Assembly: GCA_035535055.1 (NCBI GenBank)
Contig: DATLQT010000071.1
Span: 4,940 to 68,939, forward strand
Direction: 5' to 3'
DNA length: 64,000 nucleotides
From: UBA6019 sp035535055
GTDB taxonomy: Bacteria > Chloroflexota > Dormibacteria > Dormibacterales > Dormibacteraceae
Shown: positions 51,223-59,705 of the stretch, in pieces
Layout of the letters: each line of letters begins with the position of its first letter
Numbering within the stretch: position 1 is the stretch's first letter
Notes under the pieces: model-generated
Told to the model about the DNA's origin: nothing
The model's input: the letters and a program-made list of their open reading frames with translations, nothing else
The model's database searches: none
Program-made: the position numbers and the translations under genes

Positions 51223-51491
51223 GCGTCGGGATCGTCCACTTCCTCTTCGTGGGGGCCTTCCTCTTCGCGGCCGGAGCCTTCTTGGTCGCGCGCCGCGCGG
51301 CCGGACCCCCCGGCCTCGCCGGCGTCCCGCTGATGCTGGGTGGCGCCGGCGTCGACCTGGCAGCGATCGCCCGCTTCGCCACCGGCACCCACGACCAGCT
51401 CGCGGGCCAGGAGTTCGCCATCATCGCAGCGGGCTTCGCGCTCGCCGTGGTTGCGCTCGGCACCCGGCTGGCGGCGGAGACATCGCGCTGA
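51219..51491 (+). CDS. NuoK-like membrane protein
   Basis: This 90-residue three-helix protein has NuoK size and layout (FLFVGAFLFAAGAFLVARRA, PLMLGGAGVDLAAIARF, FAIIAAGFALAVVALGTRL). The two membrane glutamates of NuoK (in SIELMLN and AAAEAAIGL) are replaced: the aligned positions read GVPLMLGG and IIAAGFALAV. The proton-path role is therefore doubtful. GTG 51219 overlaps the upstream stop; its TGA is overlapped by the CTG that appears to start the NuoL-like gene. Confidence 0.65.
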   Translation: MSVGIVHFLFVGAFLFAAGAFLVARRAAGPPGLAGVPLMLGGAGVDLAAIARFATGTHDQLAGQEFAIIAAGFALAVVALGTRLAAETSR

Positions 51492-53407
51492 CGGCCCAGC
51501 TCGCCCTCCTGACGACCGCCACTGCCGCACGATCGAGCGCGGGCTTTCACTTCGATCCGTCGACCACGCTGAGCTGGTCGGTTCCGCTTATCCTGCTCGG
51601 GCCGCTGGCGGTGGTCGCGATCATCGCCCTCGGCGTCAGGGGCCGGCGGACGGCCGCCAACCTGGCGGTTCTGGCACCTCTGGCCTCGCTGGTCGGGGTC
51701 GCTCTGGCGGGCGCTTCGCAGTTCAAAACGTCGCCGCCGTACACCGGGTCTTACGAGTGGCTCAACGTCGCAACCGCGTTCAGCGGCCCCGCCCGCTTCC
51801 AGACCTACATCACGGACATCGGCATCCGGGTCACCCACCTGACCACCCTGCTAATGGCCTGCGCTCTGGTGATCTCGCTCGCCGTCCTCGCCTGGAGCCG
51901 CGCCGGCGCCCGCGGCGAGCCGTCCCCGGCACGCTATTACGGCCTGCTGACCCTGCTCCTGGCGTGCACGCTGGGAGTGATCGTCAGCACCGACCTCTCC
52001 GAGATCTACGTTTTCTGGGGTGTCGCCGCGATCGCCAGCTGGCTGCTCCTCTCGAACGCCTGGGCCGACCCGGCCTCAACCCTGGCGGCCCGCCTCTCGC
52101 TGGCGGTGCCGGCGATCAGCGACCTGTCCCTGCTGGCGGGAATCGCGGTCCTCTATTCGCGCTACGGACAGCTGGCCATCGACCAGCTGATCCCGGGCAT
52201 GACCCAGCTCGGGCCACAGCCCAAGAGCCTCGGGGTGGCGGCGATCTTGATCCTGGTCGGCGCCGTGGGGCGGTTGGGGCTCTTCCCCTTCCAGGGCTGG
52301 CTCACCGGCGCGGGTCCGGCCTCCGGCGGCGCCCTCGCGGCCGTCCAGGGCTTTTGGACCCTGATCGTCGCCGGGCTGCTCTACAAGGTGATGCCGATCA
52401 TCGTCAGCGCCGACCTCCTCACCCACTGGATCCCTGGCAAGTCGCTTGCCGCGACGGCGGCCGTCAGCGCCGTCCTGCTGCCGCTGCTGGGGCTGGCCAG
52501 CCTTGACGTGCGCAAGGCGGTGATCGCCTCCGGGATCGGCGTCTCGGCTATCGCGGTGCTCGCCTTCACCCGCCCCGGCGACGTCGCCGCGGCCGCGGTT
52601 CTGCTGGCCGTGACCGGCCTCGCCCGGACGGCGGCCACGCTTGCGACCGGCAGCCTGGTCGCCGGCATGCGGACCTCGCTGATCAACGAGATGGGGGAGG
52701 GCTGGCGCCGGATGCGCCTCTCCGTCGCCGCGCTGCCGCTCGCCGCGGCAGCCCTGGTCGCCGGGGTCGGCGTCGTCGCGGGTGGGACGCTCAGGTGGTA
52801 TTGGGTGCTTGCCTACGCCCTCGGCCTTGGGCTCGCCTCCCTCGGATTTCTCCGCGTCTACCTGCTCACGGCTTATCCCTACCTGCCGCGGCGGCGCGGC
52901 TTCGATCCCAACCGGGTCCGACCGGCGGCGGAGTCGATGAGCTACCCGCCTCTGGTGCTGGGGCTGCTCGCCCTCGGCCTCTCGGTGGCCTTCTACTGGC
53001 CGTCCTTCCTGGGCTGGACCGACAACCGTCCCCACCCGGCGGGGGACCCTACCCTCTTCGCCTACTGGCTGGCCGTGCCGGTCGGCGGCGCGCTGCTGGC
53101 GACAGTCCTCTTCTCAGTCTCTCGCAGCAGCGGTGCCCGCCTCACCACCACGGCCGCCGCCGGCTGGGAGCGGGTTGCATTCCGCGGCCGGTTGGTGCTC
53201 GACCGGCTGCTCGTCGAGCCTGCCCTGACCCTCGCCGAGCGGACCGAGGACGACGTGGTCCCGGGCGCGGAGGACAACCTGCGGCAGCTGGTGGAGGAAT
53301 CGGCTCAACTGGTGCGCCGGCCGCTGGCGGTGATCCCGATCCTGGTCGGGGTGGCGGTCCTGCTGGCGGTGATCGCCGGCCTGGTCGCTCCGGCCGTGTA
53401 CCGGTGA
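51488..53407 (+). CDS. NuoL-like antiporter-type subunit
   Basis: This ~639-residue protein with ~14-16 helices belongs to the proton-translocating NADH-quinone oxidoreductase/antiporter family: ARYYGLLTLLLACTLGVIVSTDLSEIYVFWG, GRLGLFPFQGWLTGAGPASGGALAAV. Canonical residues are changed. The Glu of GWEgvGL reads WGVAAIAS. The Lys before the PLQ/PFH loop is Arg, and the HAATMV histidine is missing. CTG 51488 overlaps the NuoK-like stop (CTGA). No ATG/GTG/TTG precedes GTG 51611, which would remove the first helix. The stop overlaps the GTG of the next gene. Confidence 0.8.
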   Translation: MTAQLALLTTATAARSSAGFHFDPSTTLSWSVPLILLGPLAVVAIIALGVRGRRTAANLAVLAPLASLVGVALAGASQFKTSPPYTGSYEWLNVATAFSGPARFQTYITDIGIRVTHLTTLLMACALVISLAVLAWSRAGARGEPSPARYYGLLTLLLACTLGVIVSTDLSEIYVFWGVAAIASWLLLSNAWADPASTLAARLSLAVPAISDLSLLAGIAVLYSRYGQLAIDQLIPGMTQLGPQPKSLGVAAILILVGAVGRLGLFPFQGWLTGAGPASGGALAAVQGFWTLIVAGLLYKVMPIIVSADLLTHWIPGKSLAATAAVSAVLLPLLGLASLDVRKAVIASGIGVSAIAVLAFTRPGDVAAAAVLLAVTGLARTAATLATGSLVAGMRTSLINEMGEGWRRMRLSVAALPLAAAALVAGVGVVAGGTLRWYWVLAYALGLGLASLGFLRVYLLTAYPYLPRRRGFDPNRVRPAAESMSYPPLVLGLLALGLSVAFYWPSFLGWTDNRPHPAGDPTLFAYWLAVPVGGALLATVLFSVSRSSGARLTTTAAAGWERVAFRGRLVLDRLLVEPALTLAERTEDDVVPGAEDNLRQLVEESAQLVRRPLAVIPILVGVAVLLAVIAGLVAPAVYR

Positions 53408-55026
53408 ACCTCCTCTTCCTCGCCGCGACCCCGGTAGCCGCGGCGACCGCCGTTCCGAGCCCGTCGCCGAGCCCGATCTCTCCCTTCGGACCGACCATCA
53501 TCCACTTCAACTTCCTGCTCAGCACCCTCGTCTGGGCGCCGGTCGTAGCCGCCGTCGTGATCGCGCTGATGCCCAATGCGCGGGGACGCTACGACCGCGC
53601 CATCCTCCAGGTGGCGTTCTGGACCAACGCCTTCCTCGCCTTCCTCTCGCTGGTCACCTACAACCAGGCCAACCTCTTCAGCTCGGCACCGCAGTACGAG
53701 GAGAACTACCCCTGGCTGCCCGCGCTGGGCATCAACTACCACCTCGGCGTGGACGGCGTGACCGTCCCGCTGCTGCTGGTCGGCTCCATCGTGGGTCTCG
53801 TCGCGGTGCTCGCCTCGACGGGGATCCGGGAGCGCGTCCGCGAGTACTTCGTCCTCCTGCTGCTGGTCGAGGCGACCGTCAACGGCGTGCTCTGCGCGCG
53901 CGATATGTTCCTGCTGGTCGTGTTTTGGGGCGCCGGCGTTCTCCCCGTCGCGCTCCTCGTCGCCGGGTGGGGAGGGCCTCTGCGGCGTGCTGCGGCCGGC
54001 CGCTATCTGGCCTACGGCGCGGTAGGGACCGCCGCCCTCTCCGCGGTGGCGCTCATCCTCTACGCGACGACCGGGGGGGTCAGCTTCGACTTCGACTTCC
54101 TGGTCCACGCGAACCTTGGCGACCGACTGCAGGTGGTGATCGGCGTGCTTCTGCTGATCGTCGCCTTCACCCGGCTCCCGCTGCTACCGTTCCACGGCTG
54201 GGCGCGCGATCTCTTCGCCGAGGCGACGCCGGGGGTGGCGGTGCTTGTCGCCGGGATCACCGCGCGGCTCGGCGGCTACCTGTTGATCCGCCTGCTGGTT
54301 TCCAACCAGCACGACGGCGCCACCCTGCTGGCGCCCTTCCTCGGCTTCTTCGCCGCGGCGACGGTCGTCTACGCCGCGTTGATGATGCTGCGCACGAGGG
54401 ACATTCGCCGTTTCGGCTCTTACGCGTCGATGCTTCCCGGCGGGGTGTTCGCAATCGGGATCGCCGGCCTGTCCTCGCTGGCCCTGCTCGGCGCGACCTT
54501 CGAGCTGATCGCCGGCGGGCTCGCGGCGGCACTGGTGGTCGGGGTGACGGCGACCATGGCCGATCGCGCCCAGACCCGCGACTTCGGACTGATGGGCGGA
54601 CTCGCAATGCGGATGCCGAAGCTCACCTGGCTGTTCCTGCTGGCCGCCATGGCGGTGGTCGGCGTGCCCGGTTTCGCCTCCTTCATCGCCGAGGCGTTTA
54701 GCTTCTTCGGCTCCTTCCTGACCGAGCCGGGCGCGGTCCTGGTGGTGAGCATCGGGCTGGCGCTGGCCCTGGTCGCTCTCGCCCTGGCGTCGCAGCGGAT
54801 CCTGTTCGGCCACGTCCGCGGCGACGCGCCGGGGGCTTCCGACGCCTCGCTCTCGGAGATGTGGTATCTCGGCGCGCTGGTCGGGGTCCTGCTCTGGTGG
54901 GGCATCTTCCCCGGCGGCCCGAAGCTTGGCGGCTCGGTGACCATCTTCGATGAGGGGCTTGTCAATGTGATCAACAACAGCTCGGCGGACATCATGTCCA
55001 CCTACCCGCCGCTGCCGGGCCAGTGA
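53404..55026 (+). CDS. NuoM-like antiporter-type subunit
   Basis: This 540-residue NuoM homologue has VLLLLVEATVNGVLCARDMF (retaining the Glu of TM5), FTRLPLLPFHGWARDLFAEATPG and ITARLGGYLLIRL. In standard NuoM the lysines before the PFH loop and in the next helix pair (LLKxGxYG) are conserved; both are Arg here. The second glutamate (FFEaxLiP) reads FWGAGVLP. GTG 53404 overlaps the NuoL-like stop, and the stop overlaps the NuoN-like GTG. Confidence 0.82.
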   Translation: MNLLFLAATPVAAATAVPSPSPSPISPFGPTIIHFNFLLSTLVWAPVVAAVVIALMPNARGRYDRAILQVAFWTNAFLAFLSLVTYNQANLFSSAPQYEENYPWLPALGINYHLGVDGVTVPLLLVGSIVGLVAVLASTGIRERVREYFVLLLLVEATVNGVLCARDMFLLVVFWGAGVLPVALLVAGWGGPLRRAAAGRYLAYGAVGTAALSAVALILYATTGGVSFDFDFLVHANLGDRLQVVIGVLLLIVAFTRLPLLPFHGWARDLFAEATPGVAVLVAGITARLGGYLLIRLLVSNQHDGATLLAPFLGFFAAATVVYAALMMLRTRDIRRFGSYASMLPGGVFAIGIAGLSSLALLGATFELIAGGLAAALVVGVTATMADRAQTRDFGLMGGLAMRMPKLTWLFLLAAMAVVGVPGFASFIAEAFSFFGSFLTEPGAVLVVSIGLALALVALALASQRILFGHVRGDAPGASDASLSEMWYLGALVGVLLWWGIFPGGPKLGGSVTIFDEGLVNVINNSSADIMSTYPPLPGQ

Positions 55027-56339
55027 GCAACCTGATGCTCGTCGTGCCCGACGCCCTGGTTGCGCTGGCGGCCGTGGTGTGCCTCCTCAACCACCGCTAT
55101 CCGCTGCTACCGCGTCGCTGGCTGCCGGCCGCCGCCGCGCTGCTGGTCCTGGCTGCGCTGGTCGTGGAGCTGGTCGTGGGCGGGACGATCGTCAGCCTCT
55201 TCGGCGGCGGCTTCAATCAGGACCGCTTCGCGCTCTTCGGCACCTCCGCACTGCTGTTGGCGGCCCTCCTGGTGATCCTCGCCTCGGATTGGGAGGGCCT
55301 CGGCAGCGGGACGCTGGGGCTGATTCTGCTCGGCTGTTTCGGAGGCCTGGTTGTCGCGTCGGCGGCCGACCTGGTCGGGGTCTGGGCCGGCGTCCAACTG
55401 GCGGTCCTCGCCTCGGTAGCCGCGGTCGGTCAGCGCGACCCCTCCGCCGCCCGGCGGCTGCTGCCCCTCGCCGGCGCTATGGCGGCGCTGGCCGCGATTG
55501 GGATGGCGCTGCTGGCGGGCGACGCCGGGAGCGAGCGCCTCGTCACCCTCCAGACCGCGCTCAGCGCGCAGCTGCCCCTGCCGCTGGCGATCGCCGTGCT
55601 GCTGGTGCTCGCCGCCCTGCTCGTCGCGCTCGCGGCCGGGCCCTGGCTCGGGCCGATGGCGGTCGGGGCGGCGGGGCTGGCCCTACTGAAGTTCGGCGGG
55701 TCGGTCGCCGCGCTAGGCACCGCGTGGGCGGTGCTGGTGCCGGCCCTGGCCGCGCTGGCCATGCTCCTGGCGGCGATCGGCTCTTTGGCCGGCGGCCCTG
55801 GCCGCCGGATCCTGGGCTGGGCGGGCCTTCTCCAACTGGGCTGGATCGTCGCCGGCCTCGCCGGCGGGAGCCGGCTCGCGCTGGGCGCGGGCCTCTTCCT
55901 CTTCGGGGTGTACCTGGCGGCGTCGGCGGTCGGGCCGGTGGCCCTGGGCGAGACGCCGCACGGTCTGGCGGGTCTCGCCGAAAGGAGTCCCGCCAGGGCC
56001 GCCGGCTTCAGCGTCAGCCTCCTCTCGCTGGCCGGGATCCCGCCGCTGGCGGGCTTCTTCGGCGAGTTCGCGGTCGGCTCGCAGCTGGTTCGCGGCGGCC
56101 TCTTCTGGCTGGTGGCGATCGGCTTTTTCAGCTCGGCGGTGATGGCCTTCTCGGTGCTCCGCGACCTCCGTCTGGTGTTTCTCGCTTCGGCTGGCGAGGT
56201 GGTCGCTCCGGTGGCCCGCAACCGCCTCGCCGCCGGTGGCGCGGCCACCGCGGCGGCCGTGCTGATCGCCTATACCTTCTTCGCCAACCCGATCTCCGGA
56301 CTGGCCGTCCAGGGTGCGGCCGCGCTCGGCCTGAGGTAA
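55023..56339 (+). CDS. NuoN-like antiporter-type subunit
   Basis: This 438-residue protein ends the module. SLAGIPPLAGFFGEFAVGSQLV matches the C-terminal NuoN signature, but the usual Lys of GFxxKF is Glu. The central PFHxWxPDxYxGAP loop is absent, replaced by GPWLGPMAVGAAGLALLKFGG. It has about 13-14 helices. Translation starts at GTG 55023 inside the preceding stop. A penicillin-binding protein follows 34 bp later. Confidence 0.75.
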   Translation: MSNLMLVVPDALVALAAVVCLLNHRYPLLPRRWLPAAAALLVLAALVVELVVGGTIVSLFGGGFNQDRFALFGTSALLLAALLVILASDWEGLGSGTLGLILLGCFGGLVVASAADLVGVWAGVQLAVLASVAAVGQRDPSAARRLLPLAGAMAALAAIGMALLAGDAGSERLVTLQTALSAQLPLPLAIAVLLVLAALLVALAAGPWLGPMAVGAAGLALLKFGGSVAALGTAWAVLVPALAALAMLLAAIGSLAGGPGRRILGWAGLLQLGWIVAGLAGGSRLALGAGLFLFGVYLAASAVGPVALGETPHGLAGLAERSPARAAGFSVSLLSLAGIPPLAGFFGEFAVGSQLVRGGLFWLVAIGFFSSAVMAFSVLRDLRLVFLASAGEVVAPVARNRLAAGGAATAAAVLIAYTFFANPISGLAVQGAAALGLR

Positions 56340-56373
56340 CCTTCGGGGCGGAACCGCGTTCCATACCCCGCTC

Positions 56374-58635
56374 TTGAAACGTCGCCGAACACGTCGTCGC
56401 AACTCGAGGAAGGGTCAGTCGAAGCGCTGGCAGACCCTGCTCTTAGTCGCCGTGGCCCTGCTTGCCATCGGCGGAATCCTCGGCACCATCGGCACGGTCG
56501 CGGTGGTCGGCTATTACTCCCAGGGTTTGCCATCACTGGACCAGCTGCGGGAGGGCAACCTCGACCAGACGACCCGTATCTACGACCGTAACGGGGTCGA
56601 GATCACGTCCTTCTTCGTCGAGAACCGCACGGTGGTGCCACTGACCAAGGTGGCCCAATCGCTCCAGGACGCGACCATCTCGACCGAGGACCGCACCTTC
56701 TACACGAACCAGGGCGTCGACTACCGTCGGGTGGCCATCGCCGCCATCTATGACGCCACCCATCATGGGTCCGCGATTGGCGGCTCGACCATCACCCAGC
56801 AGCTAATCAAGAACGACGTCCTCTGCGGCAGCTGCTCGGCAGGCTTGACCAACGGCCAGGGTGAGGTGTCCATCTCGCGCAAGATGCGCGAGCTGCTGCT
56901 CGCCGAGGAGCTAGAGCGCCGCTATACGAAGAACCAGATCCTCGAGCTCTACCTCAACTCGATCTTCTACGGCAACCGCGCCTTCGGCATCGAGGCCGCG
57001 GCGCACACCTACTTCGGGGTCACCGCCGCCAAGCTGACGCTGCCGGAGGCGTCCTTCCTGGCCGGCCTGCCGCAGTCGCCGACGGCCTACGATCCCTTCG
57101 GCACCGCCGACCAGAAGGCCGCCGCCAAGGCTCGCTGGCTCGAGGTGCTCGACTCGATGGTCGCCAACCAGAAGCTCACCTCGGCGCAGGCGGCGGCCGC
57201 CTACCGGACCGACATCTGGACGCCGATGGCGGCCAACCACGCCACCGCTTTGGGTGGTGTCGATCCGCTGACGGGTCACTTCGTGGACTACACGGTCCAG
57301 TACCTGAAGGACCATGGCTACGACGAGCAGACGATCCTCACCGGGGGGCTGCAGATCTACACGACGCTTGACCTCGCCACCCAGCAGAAGGCCGACTCGG
57401 CGGTCAAGGCCGCGGTCTCGGCGCTGAAAAACAAGGGCGCCAACACCGGCGCGCTGCTGGCGATGAACCCCAAGAACGGCGAGATCCTGGCCATGGTCGG
57501 ATCGGCCGACTACAGTTCGGACGCCATCCAGGGCCAGGTGAACCTGACCGACGTGGGGCGCCAGCCGGGGTCGTCCTTCAAGCCTTACACCTACGCCTAC
57601 GCGCTGCAGACCGGCCAGTACACCGCGTCGACGCTGGTCAACGACCACGACGCCGTCATCGGCGGCACCCACTTCACCGACTGGGACGACAAGACCGAGG
57701 GGTACATCTCACTCCGGACGGCGATCACCCAGTCGCGCAACCTGCCGGCGCTCTGGACCTTCCGCGACGTCGGACCGCAGAACGTCATCGACTTCGCCCA
57801 CAAGCTGGGCGCCGCCGGCAACTTCGACCCTAATTCGCTGACGACCACCATCGGCTCCTCGGACATCACGATGGTCGACCACCTGGCGGGCTACTCGGCC
57901 TTCGACAACGGTGGGATTCGGGTCTATCCGCATCCAATTCTGAAGATCGTCGACTCGACCGGGAAGACGCTGCCGGCCTTCCCCGAGAACACCGTCGGCG
58001 GCCCGGTGATCTCGCCGGACCTGGCCTACCTGATGAACAACATCCTCCACGGCGTGCCCGCCACGGAGCTGAGCATGAACTCCCTGCCGGTGGCCGGCAA
58101 GACCGGCACCACCGACGGCTACACCTCCTCCTGGATGATGGGTTACACGCCCGACCTGGCGGTGGGGACCTTCATGGGCCACATCAACGCCGGACCGACC
58201 TGCGATTCCGGCTTCACGGCCTACGGCTCGCCGGGTGTGCCGACCTCGGGCTGGATCTGCCCCACCAAGGTCCTCTGGGGGGAGGACGTCGCCGCCGTGC
58301 TCTGGAAGCCCTTCCTGATGTCGTACTACACGGGCGGACGATCCTGGCCCGCCAATTGGGCTCCGACCTCCGGGGTCACCAGCCTCACCGTCTGCAAAGC
58401 GGACGGCGGCCTGGCTCCGGCATCGATGCCGGCCTCTCAGACCTACTCCGAGGTGTTCCTCAAGACGGCGCCGCCGAGACCCTGCGGACAGAACGTTGCG
58501 CCGGGCGTGCCCACGCCGGCGCCGACGCCGTCGGCGACCCCGACGCCGGTGGTGACCCCCCTGCCGACGCCCTCACCGCTGCCCTCGGTCGGTGTGACCC
58601 CGACGCCTTCTCCGGCCGCGACGCCCGCTAAGTAG
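56374..58635 (+). CDS. Class A penicillin-binding protein (transglycosylase/transpeptidase)
   Basis: This 753-residue bifunctional peptidoglycan synthase has a basic cytoplasmic tail and one transmembrane helix (~20-48). The GT51 glycosyltransferase domain (~80-250) shows STEDRTFY, GGSTITQQLIKN, RKMRELLLAEELE and NSIFYGNRAFGIEAAA. The transpeptidase domain has the active-site Ser in GSSFKP, SRN and AGKTGTTDG. The C-terminus is a Pro/Thr-rich wall-spanning tail (TPAPTPSATPTP). The start is TTG 56374, giving a Lys/Arg-rich N-terminus. It shows that the cell makes peptidoglycan. Confidence 0.94.
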   Translation: MKRRRTRRRNSRKGQSKRWQTLLLVAVALLAIGGILGTIGTVAVVGYYSQGLPSLDQLREGNLDQTTRIYDRNGVEITSFFVENRTVVPLTKVAQSLQDATISTEDRTFYTNQGVDYRRVAIAAIYDATHHGSAIGGSTITQQLIKNDVLCGSCSAGLTNGQGEVSISRKMRELLLAEELERRYTKNQILELYLNSIFYGNRAFGIEAAAHTYFGVTAAKLTLPEASFLAGLPQSPTAYDPFGTADQKAAAKARWLEVLDSMVANQKLTSAQAAAAYRTDIWTPMAANHATALGGVDPLTGHFVDYTVQYLKDHGYDEQTILTGGLQIYTTLDLATQQKADSAVKAAVSALKNKGANTGALLAMNPKNGEILAMVGSADYSSDAIQGQVNLTDVGRQPGSSFKPYTYAYALQTGQYTASTLVNDHDAVIGGTHFTDWDDKTEGYISLRTAITQSRNLPALWTFRDVGPQNVIDFAHKLGAAGNFDPNSLTTTIGSSDITMVDHLAGYSAFDNGGIRVYPHPILKIVDSTGKTLPAFPENTVGGPVISPDLAYLMNNILHGVPATELSMNSLPVAGKTGTTDGYTSSWMMGYTPDLAVGTFMGHINAGPTCDSGFTAYGSPGVPTSGWICPTKVLWGEDVAAVLWKPFLMSYYTGGRSWPANWAPTSGVTSLTVCKADGGLAPASMPASQTYSEVFLKTAPPRPCGQNVAPGVPTPAPTPSATPTPVVTPLPTPSPLPSVGVTPTPSPAATPAK

Positions 58636-58646
58636 GTTCGCTCGCC

Positions 58647-59237
58647 GTGGGGACCGGGCCCGCCAACCTGGTGACCGGGTCGCGGGTGCTGCTTTCGGCG
58701 CCCGCCTTCTGGCTCGCCGCCGGCGCCGGCGGCGGCACTGGCCGGTCCGGCTCGGCTTCCTTCTGGTGGTTGGTGCTCATCGTCGTCGCGGCCGGGCTCA
58801 CCGACCTCCTCGACGGCTGGGTGGCACGCCGCTTCGACCGGCCGACCCGCTTCGGTGCCGCCTTCGACCCGGTGGCGGACGGATTCTTTTTCGGGGCCGT
58901 CGCCCTCGGGCTGGCTGCCGGCGGCGCCTATCCGGCCTGGCTGGCCTGGGTCGTGGTGCTCCGCTACCTGCTACCGGTGCTGGTCGGCGCGGTCCTGGTG
59001 GCCCGGCGGCGGCTGCCGTCCCTGCGCCACACCTTCTTCGGGCAGTTGTCAACCGCGATGATCGCGGTCCTGCTCGGAGGGGTTGCGCTGCTCCGCGGCC
59101 TCGGGCTGCCGGGGTCTTCACTGGTCGCGGTGGCGGGGGTGGTCGTGCCCGCGGTGACCATCCTGGCCTGGCTGGAGCTGGCCTGGACAGCCCGGCGGCT
59201 GGCGGCCCCGGACGCCTCGCCGACCCCGGCTTCTTAA
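58647..59237 (+). CDS. CDP-alcohol phosphatidyltransferase
   Basis: This 196-residue integral membrane enzyme has a complete CDP-alcohol phosphotransferase motif: Asp53, Asp56, Gly57, Ala60, Arg61, Gly70, Asp74 and Asp78 (DLLDGWVAR...GAAFDPVAD). The family includes phosphatidylglycerophosphate, phosphatidylinositol-phosphate and cardiolipin synthases; the alcohol substrate is not evident. GTG 58647 has TAGGTT 8 nt upstream and no Shine-Dalgarno. Confidence 0.9.
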   Translation: MGTGPANLVTGSRVLLSAPAFWLAAGAGGGTGRSGSASFWWLVLIVVAAGLTDLLDGWVARRFDRPTRFGAAFDPVADGFFFGAVALGLAAGGAYPAWLAWVVVLRYLLPVLVGAVLVARRRLPSLRHTFFGQLSTAMIAVLLGGVALLRGLGLPGSSLVAVAGVVVPAVTILAWLELAWTARRLAAPDASPTPAS

Positions 59238-59384
59238 CCGCCACCCTTGGCGCCGCCGCCGTTGCCGTCTACGCTGCGCTCGCGCAGAGCGAAAGTAGAC
59301 CCCAAAGTGGATGGGTGGATTGGGGGCGGGTATCGCCGCGGGCGGGCGCGCGAAGGGCGGTTGCCCGTGTCGCGGATTCTCGGG

Positions 59385-59412
59385 TTCGACGGGCGGGGCG
59401 CGCGGGTAGACT
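59385..59412 (+). promoter_or_regulatory. Probable SRP RNA promoter
   Basis: TTCGAC (59385-59390), a 16-bp spacer and TAGACT (59407-59412) place transcription start near 59419-59420, exactly where the SRP RNA terminal helix begins. The 59238-59384 stretch before it holds nothing I can support. Confidence 0.45.
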
Positions 59413-59418
59413 TACTCC

Positions 59419-59690
59419 CGGCCGCGCTAGACGGGGGACTGGCGGTACCCTGCACCAGCAATCCGCCTCAGCTGGGTTGAATCCCCGCTCCGAGGTTCGG
59501 CCCTTCGGGTCAGACCGAGGTGTAAGGCGTTGAAGGCCGGGACCTGCGCAGGTCGGGCCCTCGAACCCCGCCAGGACCGGAAGGTAGCAGCGGTAAGGGG
59601 GAATCCGGCGGTGCCGCAGTCATCTGGGCCGGAGCCCGAAGCCGCGGTAGCGCCGGGGGTGCCGCGATCGACGGGTGGGTGCGCGGTCAA
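59419..59690 (+). ncRNA. ffs: Signal recognition particle RNA, large bacterial type with Alu domain
   Basis: The 5' part (GCTAGACGGGGG, GGCGGTACCCTGCACCAGC, AATCCGCCTCAGC, TTGAATCCCCGCTCCGAGG) matches the Alu domain of Bacillus/Deinococcus-type SRP RNA. The S-domain tip is CAGGACCGGAAGGTAGCAGC around 59573-59590. The ends pair: GGCCGCGC at 59420-59427 with GCGCGGTC at 59681-59688. The length of ~272 nt equals the large type rather than the ~110-nt 4.5S form. A short U-rich stretch (TCTTTTCTT) follows, then dnaX. The ffs-dnaX order is common. Confidence 0.9.
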
Positions 59691-59705
59691 TCTTTTCTTC
59701 AATAG

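Noticed and set aside
59247..59480. 77-residue plus-strand reading frame between the phosphatidyltransferase gene and dnaX
   Set aside because: Low-complexity Arg/Gly-rich product with no family resemblance that overlaps the SRP RNA and its promoter.
59460..59490. tRNA T-arm-like stretch GGTTGAATCCCCGC
   Set aside because: No acceptor, D or anticodon arms fit around it; it is part of the Alu domain of the SRP RNA.
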